Below the pieces are notes generated by a model. That model worked only from the letters and a program-made list of their open reading frames with translations. It ran no database searches and had not been told where the DNA came from. Of a stretch of 39,876 nucleotides of DNA, positions 22,973 to 31,377 are shown piece after piece (position 1 is the first letter of the stretch; the number at the start of each line of letters is the position of its first letter). This DNA is from DAOTKC01 sp035449045. GTDB lineage: Bacteria; Bacillota; Clostridia; Christensenellales; CAG-917. The stretch covers positions 1 through 39,876 of the forward strand of contig DAOTKC010000012.1 in the NCBI GenBank assembly GCA_035449045.1. Reading direction: 5' to 3'. The translations under genes and the position numbers were made by a program.

Positions 22973-24088
22973 ATGAAAGTAGGAGTATTCGGCGGTGCTT
23001 TCGACCCGCCACATAGCGAACATATAAAGGCTGCCGCTGCCGCCGCGCGCGCGGTGCCGCTTGACCTTGTCATCATCGTGCCCACATATTTCGCGCCGCA
23101 CAAGGCGGGCGCATCGGAAGCGTATCAGGCCCGGCGGGATATGGCCGAGGCCGCTTTTTCGGACTTTCCCGTTAAAGTAATTGTTTCGGATATTGAGAAA
23201 GACGCCGGCGGCGCAAGCTTTACCGTGCGGACGCTCCAAGAGCTGAAAAAATGCTATGACGAGCTTTATCTCATTATCGGCGGCGACAGCTTGGAGCGTT
23301 TCGATCATTGGTATAAGCCCGACGAAATACTGCGGCTTTCTCGGCTAGTCGTTTTCCCGCGCACGGGATACACCGGCGCCGAGACCGCTAAAGCGCGGCT
23401 CACCCAAAAATACGGCGGCGAAATTATTATTTTAGATGGCGAAGGCGCCGACCTTTCGTCTTCGGTGATTCGCGCAATGCTCTATTTAGGATTAAAGGCG
23501 GACTTGCCTCAAGGCGTCGCCGAGATAATAAAGGAGCAAGGGTTATACCGTCGATATACAAGTCTGTTAGAGGGCATCGACAAGCTTTTGACAGGCGAAA
23601 AGCTGACTCATTCCAAGTGGACGGCGGTCGAGGCCGTCAAAATTTTGACGAAATTCGGCTTCGATTTGAGCTTTGAGCGTGTTTTCACCGCCGCGATTTT
23701 GCATGACGCCGGCAAATACAGCAGAAAATACCGCGAAGCGGTTCCTCCCGAGTCAATCGGAACGCCTGTCGAACACCAGTTCGAGGGCGCAATAATCGCC
23801 GAGCACGAGTTTAACGTCTCGGACCGGGGTATTCTCGACGCTATCCGCTATCACAGCACGGGCAGACCGAATATGAGCCTGCTTGAAAAGATTGTTTTCG
23901 TGGCCGACAAAATAGAGGCCACGTGCGACTATCATGGGGTCGAAGAGTTAAGAAGCGCGATTTATCATGATTTCGAGACGGGGTTTGCCGAGGTTTTAAA
24001 GCGAAGCTACCTTCTCTTGAAATCAAAAAAAAGAGAAATTTTCCCGCTTACGGTGGAAGCCTATAAATATTATAAAGGAGAGGTTTAA
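22973..24088 (+). CDS. nadD-yqeK: Nicotinate-nucleotide adenylyltransferase fused to YqeK-type HD hydrolase
   Basis: The 371-residue protein joins two enzymes that are often neighbouring genes. Residues 1 to about 195 are NadD, which makes nicotinic acid adenine dinucleotide; visible motifs are GVFGGAFDPPHSEH, FAPHK, YLIIGGDSLERFDHWYKPDEI and DLSSSVIR. Residues about 200-371 are the HD-domain protein YqeK, a family known to hydrolyse diadenosine tetraphosphate, with HSKWTAVEA, the HD pair in ILHDAGKY, HQFEGAIIAEHEF and IRYHSTGRPNMSLLEKIVFVADKIE. I chose the ATG at 22973 because the NadD fold begins right there; an upstream in-frame ATG at 22913 would add 20 unrelated residues and lies upstream of the promoter. 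rsfS overlaps its stop codon. Confidence 0.93.
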   Translation: MKVGVFGGAFDPPHSEHIKAAAAAARAVPLDLVIIVPTYFAPHKAGASEAYQARRDMAEAAFSDFPVKVIVSDIEKDAGGASFTVRTLQELKKCYDELYLIIGGDSLERFDHWYKPDEILRLSRLVVFPRTGYTGAETAKARLTQKYGGEIIILDGEGADLSSSVIRAMLYLGLKADLPQGVAEIIKEQGLYRRYTSLLEGIDKLLTGEKLTHSKWTAVEAVKILTKFGFDLSFERVFTAAILHDAGKYSRKYREAVPPESIGTPVEHQFEGAIIAEHEFNVSDRGILDAIRYHSTGRPNMSLLEKIVFVADKIEATCDYHGVEELRSAIYHDFETGFAEVLKRSYLLLKSKKREIFPLTVEAYKYYKGEV

Positions 24089-24447
24089 TGCAACCCGAAC
24101 AACTAAAAGATAAAATCGTAGAGATACTCGAAGAGAAAAAGGCCGTTGACATATCGGTGATTCCGGTAGCGGAAAAGACCATCATCGCCGATTATTTCGT
24201 CATCTGCACCGCTTACACCAAAATTCAAATCAGAGCAATTGCCGACGCGCTTTTGGAAAAGCTGGAGGAAGTCGGCGCGGCCTGCCTTCACACCGACGGC
24301 ATGCCCGACTCCAAGTGGATTGTGCTGGACTACGGCTCGGTCATAGTTCACATTTTCAACGACCAAACACGCGTATTTTACTGCCTCGAAAAGCTTTGGG
24401 CAGGCTCCAAGGATGACGTCCAAACAAAGGAAACGTTGGCCGAGTAG
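24088..24447 (+). CDS. rsfS: Ribosomal silencing factor RsfS
   Basis: RsfS binds ribosomal protein uL14 and blocks joining of ribosomal subunits when nutrients are scarce. The 119-residue protein has the family's conserved stretches IADYFVICTAYTKIQIRAIADAL, SKWIVLDYGSVIVHIFNDQTRVFYCLEKLW and the expected length. The start ATG shares its A with the nadD::yqeK stop (TAATG), so translation is coupled; GGAG lies upstream in the preceding gene. The order nadD - yqeK - rsfS is the usual one in Bacillota. Confidence 0.96.
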   Translation: MQPEQLKDKIVEILEEKKAVDISVIPVAEKTIIADYFVICTAYTKIQIRAIADALLEKLEEVGAACLHTDGMPDSKWIVLDYGSVIVHIFNDQTRVFYCLEKLWAGSKDDVQTKETLAE

Positions 24448-24576
24448 GCTCAAAATTAATAAATTAACCAATTATTTACTTTATAATTTAATCGATAAGT
24501 CGTATAAAAATCCAGATTTTTGTTTTGCTCTAATAATTGTTCGCAATATTGACATGCTAAATTCGGAGGTTTTTAT

Positions 24577-24888
24577 ATGATTTATGCGATTGAAGCCGAG
24601 ATTTCGATTGACGAGCTACTTGCCGTCGATTACGTTGTGGGCGCGCAGATTATGGAAGTAGACGGCGCCGTCATCGTCGCGCTGAAGACTAAGCCCATCT
24701 ATCTTGCCAGCGAGCGAAGAAGAATTAAGGAAGAGGTAGCCCTCATTGCGCGCAGCGACACTCAAAACGAGGTTTTCGTTACTTTCGACCTTGATATTTA
24801 TATAAAACTTAAAAATCTAAATCAGGACGACCTCAAGGCAAAGCAGGCGCTTTACGAGGCGGTAAAAGCGCGAAGCGGCTCGGGCTAA
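24577..24888 (+). CDS. Small soluble protein of unknown function
   Basis: The 103-residue protein has no signal peptide or membrane segment. It alternates short strands and helices: VVGAQIMEVDGAVIVALKTK, then a basic helix (ASERRRIKEEVALIARSD) and NEVFVTFDLDIYIKLKNL. This pattern (strand pair with VIVAL, basic amphipathic helix, strand ending in D.D.Y..) is like the YhcN/YlaJ-type spore proteins in shape, but it lacks their lipoprotein signal and I do not assert homology. GGAGG precedes the ATG. It lies 130 bp after rsfS and 49 bp before the nucleoside phosphorylase gene, so it may be co-transcribed with the latter. Confidence 0.7.
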   Translation: MIYAIEAEISIDELLAVDYVVGAQIMEVDGAVIVALKTKPIYLASERRRIKEEVALIARSDTQNEVFVTFDLDIYIKLKNLNQDDLKAKQALYEAVKARSGSG

Positions 24889-24936
24889 GGCGCATTTCAA
24901 AAATATCCTTATTTATTCTGACCTGAGGAGGGAATT

Positions 24937-26190
24937 ATGAAGTTTTACGATATTATTGATAAAAAGAAGCGCGGAAAGGAGCTTTCCCGCGAGGAAATTG
25001 AGTTTTTTATTAAGGGCGCGGTGGACAGAAGCATTCCCGACTATCAGATTGCCGCTTTGCTTATGGCGATAACGATTAAGGGAATGAGCTTCGAGGAAAC
25101 CTATAACCTGACAATCGCAATGCGCGACAGCGGCGAAATTGTCAAGCTCAAGGAGTTTGAGGGAGCCTACGTCGACAAGCACAGCACGGGCGGCGTCGGG
25201 GATTCCACCACCTTTGTCGTGCTACCCGTCGTCGCCGCGCTCGGCATGCGCGCAGCCAAGATGAGCGGGCGCGGGCTGGGGCACACCGGCGGCACAATCG
25301 ACAAACTTTCGGCGATACCGGGTATGCGCACCGAGCTTTCACGCGAAAGCTTTGAAAAGCAGGTGGAAGAAATCGGGCTTGCATTAATCGGCCAGACGGC
25401 AAAAATAGCCGCCGCCGACAAGATTCTTTACGCAATCCGCGACGTTACGGCCACTGTCGACAGCATACCGCTCATTGTGTCGAGCATTATGTCGAAAAAA
25501 CTCGCGGGCGGCGCCGACGTCATAGTTCTGGATGTCAAATACGGCAGCGGCGCCTTCTGCAAGACCGCCGAAGTCGCGAGAGAGCTTGCCGACAACATGG
25601 TGAAGGTAGGCAACAGAGCGGGGAAGAAGGTTTCTGCCGTCCTCTCCGATATGAATCAGCCGCTTGACAGCTTCGTGGGAAACTCCATGGAAATTTGGGG
25701 CGCGGTAAAGGTGCTCAAGGGAGAGCGGAACGAGCTTTACAGAGTGTCGAAGGAGCTCGCCTCAGAAATCACGCTGCTTTCGGGCCAAGCGTCGACAAAG
25801 GAAGAAGCCTGCAAAATGGTTGACGGCGCCATTTCCTCGGGTGCGGCGTTTGAAAAGTTTAAGCAGATGGTTAAGGCGCAGGGCGGCGACGCCTCCGTTC
25901 TCGACAAAAAAAACAAGCTTATTAAAACGAAATGCACATTTGAAATAAAATCGTCGTCAAGCGGCAAAATCGCGGCGATGGACACTCAAACCTTGGGCGG
26001 CGCGCTGACCCTTCTCGGCGGCGGCCGCATAAAAATAACCGATGAAATCGACCCCTTCGTGGGCTTTGAAATGAAAAAACGCCTCGGCGACCTAGTTACC
26101 GCCGGCGAAACGCTCGCCGTGATGTATTATAACAACCCCTCCGTTCTTTACGTCTCCGACGTCATCAAAAACGCCATCACAATAATTTAA
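24937..26190 (+). CDS. pdp: Pyrimidine-nucleoside phosphorylase
   Basis: This enzyme splits uridine, thymidine or deoxyuridine with phosphate to release the base and (deoxy)ribose-1-phosphate. The 417-residue protein has the N-terminal helical domain (DIIDKKKRGKELSREEIEFFI), the family signature region SGRGLGHTGGTIDKLSAIPG, the phosphate-binding KHSTGGVGDSTTF, and the C-terminal PYNP domain with GGALTLLGGGRIK. The length is slightly below the usual 430-440. GAGGAGGG lies upstream of the ATG. The gene's last four bases overlap the end of the convergent rimI. Confidence 0.95.
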   Translation: MKFYDIIDKKKRGKELSREEIEFFIKGAVDRSIPDYQIAALLMAITIKGMSFEETYNLTIAMRDSGEIVKLKEFEGAYVDKHSTGGVGDSTTFVVLPVVAALGMRAAKMSGRGLGHTGGTIDKLSAIPGMRTELSRESFEKQVEEIGLALIGQTAKIAAADKILYAIRDVTATVDSIPLIVSSIMSKKLAGGADVIVLDVKYGSGAFCKTAEVARELADNMVKVGNRAGKKVSAVLSDMNQPLDSFVGNSMEIWGAVKVLKGERNELYRVSKELASEITLLSGQASTKEEACKMVDGAISSGAAFEKFKQMVKAQGGDASVLDKKNKLIKTKCTFEIKSSSSGKIAAMDTQTLGGALTLLGGGRIKITDEIDPFVGFEMKKRLGDLVTAGETLAVMYYNNPSVLYVSDVIKNAITII

Positions 26191-26630
26191 GCGTTTAGGG
26201 ATTTTTCCATAACATGGGCATCGTGGCCGTTGGGGTAGTAGCGCTTGCGCGTGAAAATTGTTTTGAAACCCGCCGATTGATAGAGGTTTATCGCGGCGGC
26301 GTTTTCGGTGTCGACTTCGAGGAACAGGCGTTCGGCGCCTCGGCGCTTGGAAAACTCAACGGCTTCGTTCAAAAGTCCGCGCCCTAAGCCTTTGCCGCGA
26401 TATTCGGCTTTGACGGCGATATTGACCAACTCCGCCTCGCCATCCAAAATATGAAGACCGGCATATCCCACAATCTCTTTATCGTCAAACATCGTGAAAT
26501 AAAAGGCGTCCTCTCTTTTGAGCTCGCCTTCAAACAAACGTTTAGACCAGGCGTTTTCCGAGAAAGTCTCTTTTTCGATTTTCACAATCATGGGAATATG
26601 CGATTTTCTGAATTTAACGACTTTAATCAT
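26187..26630 (-). CDS. rimI: Ribosomal-protein-alanine N-acetyltransferase
   Basis: The 147-residue GNAT acetyltransferase has the acetyl-CoA binding segment AEYRGKGLGRGLLNEAV (R/QxxGxG/A type) and the RimI-like C-terminal part LFLEVDTENAAAINLYQSAGFKTIFTRKRYY. RimI acetylates the N-terminus of ribosomal protein bS18 in E. coli. The context supports the call, since rimI commonly sits with tsaB and tsaE, as here. It is last in the ribU::tsaE - tsaB - rimI run, 120 bp after tsaB, and its end overlaps convergent pdp by 4 bp without an intervening terminator. Confidence 0.88.
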   Translation of the reverse strand: MIKVVKFRKSHIPMIVKIEKETFSENAWSKRLFEGELKREDAFYFTMFDDKEIVGYAGLHILDGEAELVNIAVKAEYRGKGLGRGLLNEAVEFSKRRGAERLFLEVDTENAAAINLYQSAGFKTIFTRKRYYPNGHDAHVMEKSLNA

Positions 26631-26750
26631 AAACCGTTATTAACGCTTGGTTTTTTTCGACTATAAACAGGCGAGAGAGAAGATAGAGTAATCGAAATTA
26701 CCTTATTTTTTTATAATTCTTAATTAATCACTTTCCGAATAGTTTCCGTG

Positions 26751-27326
26751 TTAACGCTTAAACGTGCCGAAGGTTCGTTCGGCTTGAGGGGCGCGTAGAT
26801 AGAGCGGGATTAGGGCATCCGAAAACTCTTTTCCTTTGGCCTTTTCGTTAAGGACGGAGCAGAAACTTTCGGCGCTATAAGGGGTTTCGCCGCGGAATAT
26901 CGCCCGCTTATTAAAGGCCGCCACGTCGGATACCTCTAAAAAAATGGGCTTAATGGCGCCGTTTTCTCTTATTCCTGCGTAATAGTTGCCGTGGCCGGCG
27001 TCGATTAAGGCGGCCTCATAGTCGTTGCCGTGGAGCATGATTTCAAAAGAATTGATGGAAATTAAGGGTTTACTCAGCGCGAACGCGAAGGCGGAAACGG
27101 TGGAAATACCGACGCGTATGCCCGTGAACGAGCCCGGCCCGACGACGGCGGAAAAACAGTCGATATTGGAAATAGCGACGCCGCTATCTTTCAGAATGGC
27201 GTCGATTTCGGGCATGAGCGCGGAATTGTGGTTGGCCTTTTCCGAGAATCGGAAAAACGCCTTTCCGTTTAAACTCAAACAGACGCAAAGCTTTTTATCG
27301 GTTGTGTCAATTCCCAGTATTTTCAA
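26751..27326 (-). CDS. tsaB: tRNA t6A biosynthesis protein TsaB
   Basis: TsaB is the non-catalytic partner that assembles with TsaD and TsaE to make the t6A37 modification in ANN-decoding tRNAs. The 191-residue protein has the ASKHA-fold start KILGIDTTDKKLCVCL, NHNSALMPEIDAIL, and the diagnostic VVGPGSFTGIRVGISTV. It is somewhat shorter than the usual 220-230 residues, mostly at the C-terminal end. The start is a TTG with AGAGG upstream, because an in-frame stop lies four codons before it. It overlaps the end of the tsaE domain by 20 bp, so the two are translated in close coupling. Confidence 0.92.
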   Translation of the reverse strand: MKILGIDTTDKKLCVCLSLNGKAFFRFSEKANHNSALMPEIDAILKDSGVAISNIDCFSAVVGPGSFTGIRVGISTVSAFAFALSKPLISINSFEIMLHGNDYEAALIDAGHGNYYAGIRENGAIKPIFLEVSDVAAFNKRAIFRGETPYSAESFCSVLNEKAKGKEFSDALIPLYLRAPQAERTFGTFKR

Positions 27327-28422
27327 TCTTAACCTCTATTTCGCGCGCGCCCTCGTCAAGATATTTAATTTCTATCTTAATAGCTTTATCAAAAGGCCGC
27401 GAAAACTTGTTCCATTCAATGACGGTGACGCCCGTCGAATTTATATATTCCTCAATTCCCAACTCATAGACGTCTTCGCCGTCCCCGGCGCGATACATGT
27501 CAATGTGGTAAAGCGGCAGCCTTCCGCCTTCGTATATGTTCATAAAGGTGAAGGTCGGGCTTGTCACGATTGCGGTTATTCCCAACCCTTCCGCTATGCC
27601 CTTGGCGAATGTGGTCTTGCCCGCGCCGAGCTCACCGAAAAGCAAAATCACCTCGCCGCCCGAAAGAGCCTCGCCCAGCCTTTTTCCGAGCGCGCGGGTT
27701 TCGCCGGCCGAGGAACTTTTATAGACGCCCGAAGAGAGTGCGCCATGCGCCTCTGCGGCCTCATCACCAGTTTTTTTCGATTTCTTCTTTTGAAACTCGA
27801 AGTGTAGAGCTTTGGAAACCCTCTTGTAGACGGCAAAGGTCAAAAGCCCCGAAATGCCGCAACGCAAAAGGTTGAAAGGCAGAATGGCGAGAAGAAGGTA
27901 ATAGCGATAGAAGTTTTCGACGGTGACGTTTTTATAGAGCGGACGAACAATGGAAAGCAGCGGTTGCCAGTTCCCGTCGAAATAGAGCTTAAGATAGAAC
28001 GGAATGGCAATAAATCGGTTGACGACGATGGCGCCCGCCGTGGATGCGGCAATTCCGATTAATATGCCGATTAGAGCCGTTTTCTTGCACTTATTATATT
28101 TATATAAGAGGCTTGCCGGAAGAACAAACAATACTCCTAAAAGAATGTCGGTCAATTCGCCGACAAAGGCGGTGGATGAGAGCGGAAACTTAAGCAGGCA
28201 CTTAAAGATTATGACAAGGCAACCGCTTATCGGCCCGATGGAAAATCCCGCGAGAAGGGCGGGGAGCTCGGAAAACTGGAACTCCAAAAAGCCGGGGAAC
28301 ATAAACGGCACGTTGAATTTCCCAAACGCGTAGAGCACGAAGGAGAGCGCCGTCAAAATGGCAATTTTAGCTACATTTGCCGCCGTAAACTTAGTTAAAA
28401 AACTTTTTTTCGCTTTTTCCAT
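27307..28422 (-). CDS. ribU-tsaE: ECF riboflavin transporter S component (RibU-like) fused to TsaE ATPase
   Basis: The 371-residue protein joins two unrelated functions. Residues 1 to about 205 form an ECF S component with about six membrane helices (VAKIAILTALSFVLYAFGKF, PALLAGFSIGPISGCLVIIFK, LTDILLGVLFVLPASLLYK and others). The FMN riboswitch upstream indicates riboflavin as substrate. A charged linker (FQKKKSKKTGDEAAEAHG) follows, then TsaE (about 235-371) with Walker A FGELGAGKTTFAKGIAEGLG, SPTFTFMNIYEG and HIDMYRAGDGEDV. TsaE is the ATPase of the t6A machinery, normally about 150 residues and free in the cytosol. I chose the ATG at 28422; the earlier in-frame ATG at 28485 is the conserved GGATGA of the riboswitch aptamer. 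tsaB overlaps the 3' end. Confidence 0.9.
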   Translation of the reverse strand: MEKAKKSFLTKFTAANVAKIAILTALSFVLYAFGKFNVPFMFPGFLEFQFSELPALLAGFSIGPISGCLVIIFKCLLKFPLSSTAFVGELTDILLGVLFVLPASLLYKYNKCKKTALIGILIGIAASTAGAIVVNRFIAIPFYLKLYFDGNWQPLLSIVRPLYKNVTVENFYRYYLLLAILPFNLLRCGISGLLTFAVYKRVSKALHFEFQKKKSKKTGDEAAEAHGALSSGVYKSSSAGETRALGKRLGEALSGGEVILLFGELGAGKTTFAKGIAEGLGITAIVTSPTFTFMNIYEGGRLPLYHIDMYRAGDGEDVYELGIEEYINSTGVTVIEWNKFSRPFDKAIKIEIKYLDEGAREIEVKIENTGN

Positions 28423-28442
28423 ACTCGCCTTTTTCGGGGAAA

Positions 28443-28468
28443 TAAAAAATGCCCCGAACAATGGGACA
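28443..28468 (-). terminator. Expression-platform terminator of the FMN riboswitch
   Basis: On the minus strand TGTCCC and GGGGCA pair around ATTGTTC and run into TTTTTT. It lies between the FMN aptamer and the ribU::tsaE start, so FMN binding would end transcription early. Confidence 0.8.
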
Positions 28469-28472
28469 CAAA

Positions 28473-28580
28473 AAACTTTTTTCATCCGGACTATACCGTC
28501 GGTCAGGGAATTTCACCCTAGTCGTGCTTGCGCTCGCGGACTATACCGCCGGTCGGGATTTTCACCCCGCCCCAAAGTTT
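28473..28580 (-). promoter_or_regulatory. FMN riboswitch (RFN element)
   Basis: The minus-strand sequence carries the conserved aptamer blocks in order: GGGGCGGGGTGAAAATCCC, GACCGGCGGTATAGTCCGCGAG, GGGTGAAATTCCCTGACCG, ACGGTATAGTCCGGATGAAA. The closing stem pairs AACTTT with AAAGTT. A terminator follows directly, consistent with transcriptional control in response to FMN. Confidence 0.97.
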
Positions 28581-28890
28581 ATGTGAATATTATAATCTCA
28601 AAGGGTTTTAAACGCAAGCGTTTTCAACGCCTTGGAGCCTCACAAGTTGATTATCGCAAAAATTATTTTAATCTAATCATCCAAAACTCAATTCCAACAA
28701 TGTTTATCATTCTAAATCGTTAGAATATGTCGTTAATCTTGAGTTTTGTTGCGCTTTGGCATTGCTGCATATTACCAAAATGTCATTTTAAAATACCATG
28801 ATAATTAACTTGCATAAATATTTGCCGACCTAACAGGCGCGGATTTACTTTATAAATAACAATTTGTTTGATAGTTACATATTTTAAGAT
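28581..28890. other. AT-rich divergent intergenic region
   Basis: These 310 bp lie between the minus-strand FMN riboswitch and the plus-strand hydrolase gene and must hold the promoters of both. I see no gene. A possible -10 (TATTTT at 28880-28885) precedes the GTG start by 5 bases, but the -35 is poor. Confidence 0.5.
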
Positions 28891-29598
28891 GTGGATGATA
28901 ATTTAAATTTCGTTCAGTTCGGCGAAGGCCACGACGTCGTGTTTCTGCACGGCTGGGGCGGCAGCATCGCGAGCTTTCAAGGCATCGCCGAATATTTAAA
29001 GGGCGGCTTCCGCGTCACGTTATTGGATTTTTACGGCTTCGGCGGAACACCCGAGAGCAAGCGGCCGCTGACGCTTTCCGATTACGCCGAATGCGTGGTG
29101 AGCTTAATGAACAAGCTTGGGATTCCCTCGGCGCATTTTGTCTGCCACTCCTTCGGCGGCAGAGTGGGCATAAGACTGGCGTTTTCCTATCCCCATCTCG
29201 TCGATAAGCTGGTGCTCATCGACAGCGCCGGCATAAAGCCGAGGCGTGGGATTCGCTATTATTGCAAGATAATTATTCACAAAGTCTTGAAGCGTTTCGG
29301 GCGCGGACTTTCGGGGTCTTCGGATTACCGCGCGCTTTCACCCGTCATGAAGCAGACATTTAAAAATATTGTCAACTGCGACCAGTCGCGGGAAGCGGCA
29401 AAAGTCAGGTCGGAAACCGCGATTTTTTGGGGTAAAAACGACGAGATAACAAAGTCCTATATGGCGCGCAAGCTAAAGCGCAAAATTAAAAAAAGCGCGC
29501 TGTTTTATCTTGAGGGCGGGCATTTCGCCTACTTGACCGACACTAAGTTTCCCTTGATTCTGAAGGCGTTTTTGGAGGCGAAATGGTTGTCTTATTAA
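28891..29598 (+). CDS. Alpha/beta hydrolase
   Basis: The 235-residue protein has the oxyanion segment VVFLHGWGGS, the nucleophile elbow CHSFGGRVG (Ser, near residue 88), an acidic candidate at FWGKNDEITK and the catalytic His in EGGHFAYL. The substrate cannot be told from sequence. The only start in frame is GTG at 28891, since a stop lies two codons upstream, and no Shine-Dalgarno is visible. It overlaps the start of the membrane MurF by 16 bp and so belongs with two peptidoglycan-precursor ligases. A role connected with cell envelope synthesis is possible but only inferred from position. Confidence 0.88.
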   Translation: MDDNLNFVQFGEGHDVVFLHGWGGSIASFQGIAEYLKGGFRVTLLDFYGFGGTPESKRPLTLSDYAECVVSLMNKLGIPSAHFVCHSFGGRVGIRLAFSYPHLVDKLVLIDSAGIKPRRGIRYYCKIIIHKVLKRFGRGLSGSSDYRALSPVMKQTFKNIVNCDQSREAAKVRSETAIFWGKNDEITKSYMARKLKRKIKKSALFYLEGGHFAYLTDTKFPLILKAFLEAKWLSY

Positions 29599-31241
29599 CT
29601 ATTATCGCCATTTTGGTAGCAGCCTCGGCCGCCCTCTTGCTAAAAACTCCGCTTCACCTTTTTCAGCTCAACTGCTACCGCTTTAGTGAAGGTAAAATTT
29701 TTTCGAGTAAACGCGTTATAAGGCAGTTTCTAATTTCAGCGTCGGTGTTGGCGGCGGCAGCGCTTCTTTGGTTGGCGTTTTACTTCGTGCCAGCCGTGCG
29801 GGAATGGGTGAATTTCGCGCTTTCAGCGGTGTTTACCGGTGTTTTGGCGACGATATTTCTTAAAAAAAGTAAGGCAAAAAAGCCGCTCGTCTTTACCAAG
29901 CGCGCCGTTCGGCTTTCCGTCATGGCTATATTTGCCGCGCTTGCGATTTTCGCCGCGCTTTCGGCCGCCGCGCTCAAAACTCCGCTTTCCGATTATTTCG
30001 TCTATTTATGGTTTTATCTCCTCCCTGTATATTTCCCGTTCGCATTTGTTTTAGGCGCCTTAGTCATTGCGCCGTTAGAATTCTTAAACAAATTGAGAAT
30101 AAAGCGAGCCGCCGCAAAAAAACTGGAAAAGCGCAAGGATTTAATAAAAATAGGAATAACGGGAAGCTTCGGCAAGACTTCGGTCAAGAATATTCTCGAA
30201 GCAATCTTAAAACAGCGCTTTTCGGTGCTGGCCAGCGAAGGCAGCTTCAACACGCCGATGGGACTGGCGTTGACGGTAAAAAAACTCAAAGAGGAACATC
30301 AAGTTCTTATAGCAGAGATGGGCGCGCGGCACCGCGGCGACATCAAGGAACTGACCGATATGATAAGACCTACACACGGCATTATTACCGCCGTGGCGCC
30401 ACAGCATCTCGCCACCTTCAAAAGCTTGGAGAACGTTCTCGCCGCCAAACTCGACTTGGGGTTTTCTCTTCCGCGCTCGGGCGCGCTCGTCATAGGCGCC
30501 GATTCGGAATATTTGAGCGAGCGTGTGAAATACCTTTATCAAAAGCAATCCGAGCCGCCCAACGTCTTGAAAGGAATAAACCTGACGCAGCCCGAAAACC
30601 GCCTGCCCGACAAAATCATCTTTGCGGGAACGGCGGATTTTGCCGACGTTAAGGCGATATCGATAGCGTTTGACGGCCTGCAAAGCACCTTCGACATCGA
30701 GTATAGGGGCGGCCGCTTTCCGGTCGCTTTACCACTCATCGGGCTTCACAATATAATAAACATTGTGACGGCGGCCGCGCTTGCGCTTGAACTCGGCGTG
30801 CGCCCCTCAGAGATTGCCGAAGCCGTCAAGACGCTGGCGCCGACTCCCCACCGCTTGGAGGTCATTGACGGCGGCGGCATAACGATAATAGACGATTCCT
30901 TCAACGCCAACATAGAAGGGACAAAGGCGGCGCTTGACACAATAAGGCTTTTTTTGGGCAGAAAAGTGGTATTAACGCCGGGATTGGTGGAACTGGGCAG
31001 CCTTGAGCATGACGCGAACTACGATTTCGGGTTGAGGCTTGCCTCGGCCGCCGACGTTGTGCTGTTGGTGGGGAAGCGGCGCACCGAGGCAATCGGCGAG
31101 GGGCTTTCGGCCGCGGGTTTTTGCGGCGCAGTCAAGCTCTACGATTCGCTTTCGGAGGCGCGCGACGACTTTAAAAACATTCTCCACGCAGGCGACGTGC
31201 TCTTAATTGAAAACGACCTGCCCGATAATTATGAAGAATAG
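29583..31241 (+). CDS. murF: Membrane-anchored Mur ligase, MurF-like
   Basis: MurF adds D-Ala-D-Ala to the UDP-MurNAc-tripeptide. The ligase part (about 200-552) has the P-loop ITGSFGKTSVKN, SFNTPMGLALTV, AEMGARHRGDIKEL, PTHGIITAV, GLHNIINIVTAAALALELG, and the C-terminal domain start HRLEVIDGGGITIIDDSFNANIEGTKAAL. The protein has 552 residues against about 450 for standard MurF. The extra N-terminal 190 residues contain about five hydrophobic segments, replacing the usual soluble UDP-binding domain. GGAGG is 5 bp upstream of the ATG, within the hydrolase gene. The next gene is ddl, which makes its D-Ala-D-Ala substrate, supporting the MurF assignment over other Mur ligases. Confidence 0.85.
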   Translation: MVVLLTIIAILVAASAALLLKTPLHLFQLNCYRFSEGKIFSSKRVIRQFLISASVLAAAALLWLAFYFVPAVREWVNFALSAVFTGVLATIFLKKSKAKKPLVFTKRAVRLSVMAIFAALAIFAALSAAALKTPLSDYFVYLWFYLLPVYFPFAFVLGALVIAPLEFLNKLRIKRAAAKKLEKRKDLIKIGITGSFGKTSVKNILEAILKQRFSVLASEGSFNTPMGLALTVKKLKEEHQVLIAEMGARHRGDIKELTDMIRPTHGIITAVAPQHLATFKSLENVLAAKLDLGFSLPRSGALVIGADSEYLSERVKYLYQKQSEPPNVLKGINLTQPENRLPDKIIFAGTADFADVKAISIAFDGLQSTFDIEYRGGRFPVALPLIGLHNIINIVTAAALALELGVRPSEIAEAVKTLAPTPHRLEVIDGGGITIIDDSFNANIEGTKAALDTIRLFLGRKVVLTPGLVELGSLEHDANYDFGLRLASAADVVLLVGKRRTEAIGEGLSAAGFCGAVKLYDSLSEARDDFKNILHAGDVLLIENDLPDNYEE

Positions 31242-31377
31242 TTTGGGAATTTTTGCGGCGCGGAATTTGCAGTTAGGTAAAACAAATCAAATAAAGAATT
31301 ATGTAACGTCTTTGTATAAAAATAGGATTGACTGAGCTGTATAGGACGATATAGAAAAAGGGGGTGTGGTTCAGAAC

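Noticed and set aside
28423..28485. Upstream start of ribU::tsaE at 28485
   Set aside because: That ATG is the conserved GGATGA of the FMN aptamer, and the terminator lies between it and the accepted start.
28857..28890. Leaderless promoter for the alpha/beta hydrolase
   Set aside because: The -10 is only TATTTT and the -35 at the right distance matches poorly, so the evidence is weaker than for nadD.
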